Below, piece after piece: positions 22,436-28,081 of a DNA stretch of 28,081 nucleotides. Position numbers and translations under genes: made by a program. Every line of letters begins with the position of its first letter. Position 1 is the stretch's first letter. The notes beneath the pieces are model-generated. The model had not been told where the DNA came from, ran no database searches, and saw nothing but the letters and a program-made list of their open reading frames with translations. This DNA comes from Albidovulum sp. (GTDB taxonomy: Bacteria > Pseudomonadota > Alphaproteobacteria > Rhodobacterales > Rhodobacteraceae): assembly GCA_030837785.1 (NCBI GenBank), contig JAUQYA010000038.1:1-28081 (forward strand), given 5' to 3'.

Positions 22436-23635
22436 GGCTTTCTCCAGGAACGGGCGGTTCAGCATGATCCGCTCGTATCCGACTTCGGTCAGGTCCAGGG
22501 AACGGTATTCGCCATAGGTGATCAACTCCGACGCTCCGCGCCCGGCGGCAGGCCCCTGCTGCAAGCCATGCCCCGAGAATCCGTTGGCATAGACGAAGTT
22601 CGGCACCACCGGGTGGCGGCCGACGATCAGGTTGTGATCAAGGGCGTTGAAGTCGTAGTGACCTGCCCACTGATTGACCACCTTGATCGCCTCGAAGGCA
22701 GAGGAGCGTTCGGCGAGCGCGGGCCAGATGATGTCGTCGAACTCATGCCAGCGCGGCTCGAAATCGTCCCAGTCCACCGCCGGGTCTTCGACCGGGGATG
22801 CGCCCGACAGGAAATAGCGCCCCTCGGGCCGGCAGAAGACGCCCGAAGGGTCGATCATCAGCGGCAGGCGGCCCCGGTTGACGGTGGCGCTGCCTTCGGG
22901 CGTCTTGGCGCAGTCGAAGACGAAGAGCGTGCGCTTCCTCGGCTCGACCGGCACGTCGAGCCCTGCCATCCGCGCGGTAAGCCGTGCGCGGGGACCGGAG
23001 GCGTTGACGACCGTCCCCGCCTGCACCACCGCACCCGACTTCAATGTGACCGAGGTCACCCGGTCACCCGCACGGCCGATCACCACGACCTCGTCGGCGA
23101 GATATTCGGCGCCCTGCTCGCGCGCCTTCGCCTTGAAGCCGTTCATCAGCCCGGTGTTGGAAAACCACCCCTCGCCCGACTGCCCGTAGGAGGCGAGGCG
23201 AATGTCCTCCACCCTGAGGTGCGGAAAGGCGCGATGCAGCTCTTCCGGCCCCCACAGCACCACGTCGGCGCCACAGGCGCGCTGCACCGCGTGGTTCTCG
23301 CGCAGCGTCTGCTCCTGCCCGGCGGTACTCGCCAGAAACAGATAGCCGCCCTGATGGAAGTTCAGGTCGGGCGGCGCCTCTCCGGCCACCTGCATCGTGC
23401 GGGCAAAGTCCTTGATGAAGGCCGATCCGAACTGGCTGATCCTGACATTGATCGGGTTCGAGAACTGGAGCCTGATCGACGAGGACGAGAGCGAGGTCGA
23501 GGCGAAGCGATAGGTCGGGTCACGCTCCACCACCAGGACCGAGCCGTTGAAATCGGCGTTCGCCGTCAGGAAGTAGGCCACCGCCGAACCGATGACGGCC
23601 CCGCCGACGATCACCACGTCATAGCTGTCCTTCAT
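22427..23635 (-). CDS. FOXRED1-like FAD-dependent oxidoreductase (DAO family), paralogue 2
   Basis: A 402-residue protein with VVIVGGAVIGSAVAYF (7-22), VLVVERD, LQFSNPINVRISQFG, LASYGQSGEGWF, PVEPRKRTLFVF and the C-terminal FSGHGLQQGPAAGRGASELI. The last four resemble FOXRED1 even more than paralogue 1 does (FOXRED1 has PVEPRKR and LASYG). Flavin-dependent oxidation of an N-substituted amino acid is plausible; electron acceptor unknown (oxygen or the quinone chain). It overlaps the Udh-like gene by 4 bp (ATGA) and ends the HyuAB operon. Confidence 0.88.
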   Translation of the reverse strand: MKDSYDVVIVGGAVIGSAVAYFLTANADFNGSVLVVERDPTYRFASTSLSSSSIRLQFSNPINVRISQFGSAFIKDFARTMQVAGEAPPDLNFHQGGYLFLASTAGQEQTLRENHAVQRACGADVVLWGPEELHRAFPHLRVEDIRLASYGQSGEGWFSNTGLMNGFKAKAREQGAEYLADEVVVIGRAGDRVTSVTLKSGAVVQAGTVVNASGPRARLTARMAGLDVPVEPRKRTLFVFDCAKTPEGSATVNRGRLPLMIDPSGVFCRPEGRYFLSGASPVEDPAVDWDDFEPRWHEFDDIIWPALAERSSAFEAIKVVNQWAGHYDFNALDHNLIVGRHPVVPNFVYANGFSGHGLQQGPAAGRGASELITYGEYRSLDLTEVGYERIMLNRPFLEKAVI

Positions 23636-24450
23636 GTCTCGGACTCGTCGTCGGGGTGGCCGAGATCGACGAACCAGCCGCCCAGGTGCTGCACGGCGGG
23701 GGCCCTTGGGTCGGGCACCGGGGTGCGCGCCTCCACCCCGGCGCGGAAGGATTCGGTGTTGTCCTCGGGGCGATAGCCCAGATGCCCGGCCAGACGGTTG
23801 TCGACCGGTCTGACGGCATTGTCGGAAATCCCGAAAGACACCGTGAAACCCACTCGCGGCGCGGTCAGCGCGGCCGCGGTCAGGCGGTTGCAATCCTCGA
23901 ACGACAGCCAGGACCAGAGCATCCGCCGGTCCGCCGGTTCCGGAAAAGAGCTGAAGATCCGCAACGCCGCGGTTTCGATCCCGAACTTGTCCCAGTAGAG
24001 ACGGCCGAGATCCTCGACGAAGCATTTCGACAGGCCATAGAGGCCATCGGGCCGGTGCGGCGCGCTGGTGTCGATGTGATCCTCCAGCCGGTGATAGCCG
24101 ATGGCATGGACGGAACTGGCGTAGACCACCCGCCTGACGCCGTGTTTCCGGGCGGCCTCGTAGATGTGGTAGCTGCCGCGGATGTTGGAATCGAGGATCT
24201 CCTGCCAGGGCCGCTCCATCGGCGCGCCGCCGAAATGCACAATCGCATCGCAGCCCTCGACGGCGGCCAGAACCGCCGCCATGTCGGCCAGATCGAAGAC
24301 CACCGATTCTTCGTTGGGGGCAAGGTTCTCGATGCCATTCCGGCTGGCCAGCCGCAGCTTGCGGGCGAGGGGGGCGAGGCCCCGGCGCAGCTCGGTGCCA
24401 AGGCGGCCGGCGGCGCCGGTGATCAGGATGGTGTCGTAGCGCGGGGTCAT
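23632..24450 (-). CDS. Uronate-dehydrogenase-like NAD-dependent epimerase/dehydratase family protein
   Basis: A 272-residue extended-SDR protein with TGAAGRLG (11-18), catalytic Tyr138 and Lys142 (YGLSK). Its overall pattern (APNEESVVFDLADM, IVHFGG, DGLYGLSKCF, FPEP..RRMLWSW, LGYRPEDNTESFR) is very like Agrobacterium uronate dehydrogenase, which oxidises glucuronate/galacturonate to aldarolactone. At positions that I recall as substrate contacts there, Ser75 is Ala76 and Asn112 is Val114, while His115, a serine near 167 and an Arg near 176 are kept. It may therefore act on another aldehyde or lactol. ATG 24450 overlaps the aminotransferase stop (ATGA) and has GGAG six bases upstream. Confidence 0.83.
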   Translation of the reverse strand: MTPRYDTILITGAAGRLGTELRRGLAPLARKLRLASRNGIENLAPNEESVVFDLADMAAVLAAVEGCDAIVHFGGAPMERPWQEILDSNIRGSYHIYEAARKHGVRRVVYASSVHAIGYHRLEDHIDTSAPHRPDGLYGLSKCFVEDLGRLYWDKFGIETAALRIFSSFPEPADRRMLWSWLSFEDCNRLTAAALTAPRVGFTVSFGISDNAVRPVDNRLAGHLGYRPEDNTESFRAGVEARTPVPDPRAPAVQHLGGWFVDLGHPDDESET

Positions 24451-25658
24451 CTTGTCTCCGAAAGGGCGGCGACGGCACGGCCGATCCGGGCGATGGCCTC
24501 GGTCAGAACGGCGTCGGAAGTGGCGGTCGAGATGCGGAAGAACGGCGACAGGCCATAGGCGGAACCGGGCACCGAGGAGACATGCCCTTCGGCAAGCAGG
24601 TAATTCGCCACGGCAACGTCATCGGTCAGGATGTCACCCTTGGGTGTGCGCCTGCCGATCAGGCCGGCGCAGCCGATGTAGGCGTAGAAGGCGCCCTCGG
24701 GGGGCAGCAGGGTCAGGCCGGGGATTCGGGCGATGCCCGCCACCACAAGGTCGCGGCGCCGTTCGAAGGCCGCCTTGAACATCGGGATGCAGTCCTGCGG
24801 GCCGGTCAGCGCCGCCAGCGCCGCCGCCTGCATCGGGGCCGCGACCGAGGTGCAGGACTGGCTTTGCACCGTGTTCATCGCCTTGATCAGCGGTGTGGGA
24901 CCGGCAGCGTAGCCGACCCGCCAGCCGGTCATGGCGTAAGCCTTGGCGACGCCGTTGACGATCAGGGTGCGGTCGCGCAATTCCGGGCAGGCCTTGCCGA
25001 AGCTGACAAACTCCCGCCCGTCGAAGATGATGTGTTCGTAGATTTCGTCCGACAGGATCAGCACCTGGCGGTGCTTCGCCAGCACCGCCCCCAGCGCCCG
25101 CATTTCCGCAGCCGAGTAGACCGCGCCCGAGGGGTTGCCGGGGGCGTTCAGGAACAGCCACTTCGTGCGCGGCGTGATCGCGGCCTCCAGCACCTCGGGC
25201 GTCAGGCGAAAGCCGTGTTCCGCATCACAGACCGGGGTAACCGGCACGCCGCCCAGCAGTTTGACCATCTCGGGGTAGCTGACGAAATAGGGCGCGGGCA
25301 GGATCGCCTCGTCTCCATCGTTCAGGGTCGCCATCAGGGCGTTGAAGATGATCTGCTTGGCGCCGTTCGCCACCACGATGTCATCGAGGCCGTAGTCCAA
25401 CCCGTTCTCGCGGCGGAACTTGTCGGCCACGGCGGCGCGCAGGGCGGGCGTGCCGGCGGCCGCCGTGTAAAGCGTCTCGCCGCGCAGGGCGGCGGCATGG
25501 GCGGCCTCGGCCACATGCGGCGGGGTGGGAAAATCCGGCTCGCCCAACCCGAGGTCGATCACATCGACCCCGGTCGCGCGCAGCGCTTTTGCGGCCTGCG
25601 ACGCGGCCATCGAGGCCGAGGGTTTCACCGCCGCGAGGCGGCTTGCGACATAGCTCAT
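24447..25658 (-). CDS. Class I/II PLP-dependent aminotransferase (aspartate aminotransferase-like, I-gamma type)
   Basis: A 403-residue fold type I aminotransferase. It shows GLGEPDFPTPPHV near the N-terminus, NAPGNPSG (171-178), SDEIYEHI (203-210), the PLP lysine Lys239 in NGVAKAYAMTGWRVGY, and a C-terminal FFRIS arginine for the substrate alpha-carboxylate. This is the pattern of AatA-type aspartate/other aminotransferases. In this operon it may remove or donate the amino group of the pathway intermediate rather than serve general metabolism. Both ends overlap their neighbours by 4 bp (ATGA). Confidence 0.9.
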   Translation of the reverse strand: MSYVASRLAAVKPSASMAASQAAKALRATGVDVIDLGLGEPDFPTPPHVAEAAHAAALRGETLYTAAAGTPALRAAVADKFRRENGLDYGLDDIVVANGAKQIIFNALMATLNDGDEAILPAPYFVSYPEMVKLLGGVPVTPVCDAEHGFRLTPEVLEAAITPRTKWLFLNAPGNPSGAVYSAAEMRALGAVLAKHRQVLILSDEIYEHIIFDGREFVSFGKACPELRDRTLIVNGVAKAYAMTGWRVGYAAGPTPLIKAMNTVQSQSCTSVAAPMQAAALAALTGPQDCIPMFKAAFERRRDLVVAGIARIPGLTLLPPEGAFYAYIGCAGLIGRRTPKGDILTDDVAVANYLLAEGHVSSVPGSAYGLSPFFRISTATSDAVLTEAIARIGRAVAALSETR

Positions 25659-27301
25659 CTGCTTTCCCCGCTTACATAGCCCTTCACCAGGTCCCCGGCC
25701 CGCGCCGCCGGATCGCGCCGCGCCGGATCACCATAGCCGCCGCCGCCGGGCAGGTGCAGCACCAGCCGCCGCCCGGCGGGCACATGCTGCCAACCTTTCG
25801 GGTTCAGACGCGTGCCATCGTCCAGCGCCGCCTTGCCGGCCGCGCCATCCCTGCCGCCGTTGCGGCCGCGGGGCGCGTGCTGGATACGGTCGAACATGGC
25901 CGAGAACTCCAGTTCGTGCCCGGCGGCGGGTGCGATCTCGATGATCTGGCCGAGGCCGCCGCGATACTGCCCGTCGCCGGCCGAGTCGGGGCGCAGTTCC
26001 TTGCGCCAGATCACCACCGGACCGGTGTGTTCGGTCGCCTCGATCGGCATGGTCATGACGCCGGACGGGAAGGCGGTGGCGTTCAATCCGTCCTGTCCGG
26101 GACGCGCACCCATGCCGCCCGAGTTGAACATCAGGATTTCGGCCCCGCGGCCTTGCTGACCCTCGACGGGGCGCACGGACATATGGATGTTCCACAAGGC
26201 CCCCGACCCTTCAGCCAGAATGCGCCCCGGCAGCGCCTGGGCCAGCGCCCCCAGCACAAGGTCCGGCACCATATGGCCAAAGACATGGCGCAGGCTGACC
26301 GGAGCGGGGCGCGGCGCGTTCAGGATGTTTTCCGGCGAAGACACCGTGAAGGGTTCAAGCGAGGCCCAGTTGTTCGGAATCTCGGGCGCCACCACGCATT
26401 TCATGGCGTAGCAGGCATAGGCCTTGGTGTAGATGATCGGCACGTTGATGCCCCAGCGGCTGATCCCGTCGGTGCCGGAGAAATCGACGTTCACCGTCTG
26501 GTCCCGCGTCTCGAGCGTGGCCATCAGCCTGACCGGCACGTCATAGCCGTCGGTCATCATCGTGTTCGTCCAGGTGCCCCGCGGCAGCGCCGCGATCCGC
26601 TCCAGCGTGGCGGCGCGGGTACGGGCGAAGATGAACTCCCCCAGTTCGTCCAGCGTCTCGAGACCGATTTCGTCCATCATGGCGATCAGGCGGTTGTGGC
26701 CGACGTCGTTGCAGGCCGCGAGCGAGTAGAAATCGCCCACGACCTGATTGGCCTCGCGCACGTTGCTTCGCAGGATGCGCACCAGATCGGCGTTGACCCG
26801 GCCGCGTTCGGCGAATTTCATGATCGGGATCTGGATGCCCTCCTCGTAGACCGACTTGCCGTCGGCCCCGAAGCCGCGGCCGCCGACGTCGACCACATGC
26901 GCGGTGCAGGCGAAGAATCCGACCAGCCGGTCGCCCTTGAAGCTGGGCGACACCATCGTGATGTCATGGAGGTGCCCGGTGCCCTTCCAGGGATCGTTGG
27001 TGACATAGGTGTCGCCGGGGAACATGTCCTGCCGGCCGATCTCGTCGATGAAATGCAGCACCGCCTCGGCCATCGTGTTCACATGGCCCGGCGTGCCGGT
27101 CACCGCCTGGGCCAGCATCCGGCCTGCCGGGTCGAACACGCCCGCCGACAGGTCGCCCGCCTCGCGCACCGAGGTCGAAAAGGCAGTGCGCAGGAGCGTC
27201 ATCGCCTGTTCCTCGACGACGGAAATCAGACGGTTCCACATGACCTGCATGTGAATCTCCCGGGTCTGGTCGGCGGTCTGGTCAGCGGTCTGGTCGGGCA
27301 T
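25655..27301 (-). CDS. hyuB: Hydantoinase B/oxoprolinase family subunit
   Basis: A 548-residue subunit of the HyuA/HyuB family, which includes N-methylhydantoinase, 5-oxoprolinase and acetone carboxylase. Seen are MWNRLISVVEEQAMTLLRTAFS at the N-terminus, NDPWKGTGHLHDITMVSP, CTAHVVDVGG and the C-terminal GGGGYGDP. HyuA subunits bind ATP and HyuB carries the hydrolytic site in this family. The start ATG 27301 overlaps the hyuA stop as TGATG and has AAGGAG upstream. The first residues contain a three-fold DQTA-like repeat. The exact reaction cannot be decided from sequence. Confidence 0.9.
   Translation of the reverse strand: MPDQTADQTADQTREIHMQVMWNRLISVVEEQAMTLLRTAFSTSVREAGDLSAGVFDPAGRMLAQAVTGTPGHVNTMAEAVLHFIDEIGRQDMFPGDTYVTNDPWKGTGHLHDITMVSPSFKGDRLVGFFACTAHVVDVGGRGFGADGKSVYEEGIQIPIMKFAERGRVNADLVRILRSNVREANQVVGDFYSLAACNDVGHNRLIAMMDEIGLETLDELGEFIFARTRAATLERIAALPRGTWTNTMMTDGYDVPVRLMATLETRDQTVNVDFSGTDGISRWGINVPIIYTKAYACYAMKCVVAPEIPNNWASLEPFTVSSPENILNAPRPAPVSLRHVFGHMVPDLVLGALAQALPGRILAEGSGALWNIHMSVRPVEGQQGRGAEILMFNSGGMGARPGQDGLNATAFPSGVMTMPIEATEHTGPVVIWRKELRPDSAGDGQYRGGLGQIIEIAPAAGHELEFSAMFDRIQHAPRGRNGGRDGAAGKAALDDGTRLNPKGWQHVPAGRRLVLHLPGGGGYGDPARRDPAARAGDLVKGYVSGESR
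27263..27298. repeat. Three 12-bp tandem repeats in the 5' end of hyuB
   Basis: Three consecutive units GGTCTGGTCNGC/G (27263-27274, 27275-27286, 27287-27298) encode the repeated tetrapeptide DQTA/DQTA/DQT(R). The unit is a multiple of three, so copy-number change would keep the frame. Confidence 0.85.
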
Positions 27302-28081
27302 CAGACGATCTCCTTGCGCAGCATCAGAAGCGAGCCATCGGATTGCATCACCGCGTCGAAGGGCGCGGTGACGACGGTCGAGGTTTCCCTTTCGAAGATC
27401 ACGGCGGGGCCGGCGATGCGGTCGCCCGTGACCAGGCTGTCGCGTGCCACGATGCCAGTGGGCAGCGGGCCGGCCGAGGACGGATCGAAGACCGCGCGCG
27501 ATTGCGTCGCGGCAACCTTGCGGTGACCGAGGGTCAGCGTTGCCGGCTCCGGCGCGGGGCGTTCGTCCGCCGCCTTGACCGAAAGCGTCACGATCTCGAT
27601 CTCCAGCCCGGAAAGTCCGTCGATGGCGCGGCCGAAGAAGCGGGCATAGGCGTCGAGAAAGCGTGTGCGAATCAGCGCGACATCGGCGGCGGCGAAGCTG
27701 CGGTCGGGCAGCGGCACCGGAATCTCCCAGCCCTGGCCGCGATAGCGCATGAAGGCCGTGATCTCGCAGCCGATCCTGCCCGACGTGCCCTGCCGGACGA
27801 AGCCGGTCGCCGCGGACTTGAGGTCCGCGATCAGGGCGTTGACCGCGGCCGCATCGAAGCCGGAAAGCCCGATGATCCGCGAGGCGAGGGATTCGTAGCC
27901 GAAGGGCGCCTTCAGGAAGCCGATCGCCGAGCCCACGCCCGCCCCCGGCGGCACGAGGCAGCGGTCGATCCCGAGCTTTTCGCAGAGCCGCGCGGCGTGA
28001 AGGGGTGCCGCGCCGCCGAAGGCCACCATGATGTTGTCCGAGATGTCCTTGCCGTTTTCCACCGCATGGACACGGGCGGCG
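27301..28081 (-). CDS. hyuA: Hydantoinase A/oxoprolinase family subunit (C-terminal part, runs off window)
   Basis: The last 259 residues are present; a full HyuA is about 650-700. The visible part includes VAFGGAAPLHAARLCEKLGI, the conserved ATP-site region (more usual AFGGAGPLHA), VPPGAGVGSAIGFLKAPFGYE, MRYRGQGWEIPVPLP, and a C-terminal GPAVIFERETSTVV. It partners HyuB, whose start overlaps its stop by one base. The N-terminal half and the operon promoter are beyond the right edge, so the true first gene of this operon is not known. Confidence 0.9.
   Translation of the reverse strand, partial: AARVHAVENGKDISDNIMVAFGGAAPLHAARLCEKLGIDRCLVPPGAGVGSAIGFLKAPFGYESLASRIIGLSGFDAAAVNALIADLKSAATGFVRQGTSGRIGCEITAFMRYRGQGWEIPVPLPDRSFAAADVALIRTRFLDAYARFFGRAIDGLSGLEIEIVTLSVKAADERPAPEPATLTLGHRKVAATQSRAVFDPSSAGPLPTGIVARDSLVTGDRIAGPAVIFERETSTVVTAPFDAVMQSDGSLLMLRKEIV

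Noticed and set aside
22427..24478. Apparent 683-residue oxidoreductase with N-terminal extension
   Set aside because: The extension is the off-frame reading of the Udh-like gene; the ATG at 23635 gives a normal-length FAD protein with a 4-bp overlap.
25589..27526. Plus-strand open frame of 645 codons opposite hyuB
   Set aside because: Same reason: antisense to a clear family member, no motifs, no start signals.
1..28081. Mobile elements, tRNA genes or CRISPR
   Set aside because: No transposase, integrase, terminal repeats, tRNA-like cloverleaf or regularly spaced repeats were seen when reading both strands.

Overview
The window is high-GC DNA from an alphaproteobacterium, most likely of the order Rhodobacterales (Rhodobacteraceae/Paracoccaceae). 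The reasons are the conserved order miaB-phoH-ybeY-corC-lnt-metK, a SAM/SAH-type riboswitch in front of metK (a class known mainly from Rhodobacterales), a CP4-like class II EPSP synthase, an Aap/Bzt-type amino-acid ABC transporter, and a short dispersed hairpin element (4141-4180) of a kind common in this group. No tRNA, rRNA, CRISPR array, insertion sequence or phage gene was seen.

Region 1 (1-12347) is core housekeeping DNA, all on the minus strand. Read in the direction of transcription it carries miaB (tRNA ms2i6A), then phoH-ybeY-corC-lnt (RNA maturation and lipoprotein acylation), metK behind its own promoter and riboswitch, a secreted ClpP-fold protein, trmB (tRNA m7G46), aroA-cmk (EPSP synthase and CMP kinase, 4-bp overlap), rpsA (ribosomal protein S1), and the first 16 codons of ihfB. 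Intrinsic terminators are visible after miaB and rpsA; a hairpin without a clear T-tract follows metK.

Region 2 (12562-28081) looks like a dedicated catabolic locus built from three transcription units. (a) A minus-strand unit starts at a divergent promoter near 21160 and runs: AroE-like dehydrogenase, SDR, RidA-family protein, FadR-type GntR regulator, SDR, SDR, then an Aap/Bzt four-gene amino-acid importer. (b) A single plus-strand FOXRED1-like FAD oxidoreductase (21205-22422) diverges from it. (c) A tightly coupled minus-strand operon enters from the right edge: hyuA (partial), hyuB, a class I aminotransferase, a uronate-dehydrogenase-like protein and a second FOXRED1-like oxidoreductase. 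Units (b) and (c) converge, and their stop codons form the two arms of a perfect hairpin.

Together region 2 offers uptake of an amino-acid-like compound, FAD-dependent C-N oxidation (two paralogues), imine/enamine clean-up (RidA), transamination, ATP-dependent lactam/hydantoin ring opening (HyuAB) and several NAD(P)-dependent alcohol oxidations. AroE-like and Udh-like proteins both differ from their families at substrate-contact positions, so a non-canonical substrate is likely. The substrate cannot be read from sequence; an N-substituted amino acid, or an amino acid joined to a polyol or ring, is my inference. This locus is the best candidate for undescribed biology in the window.
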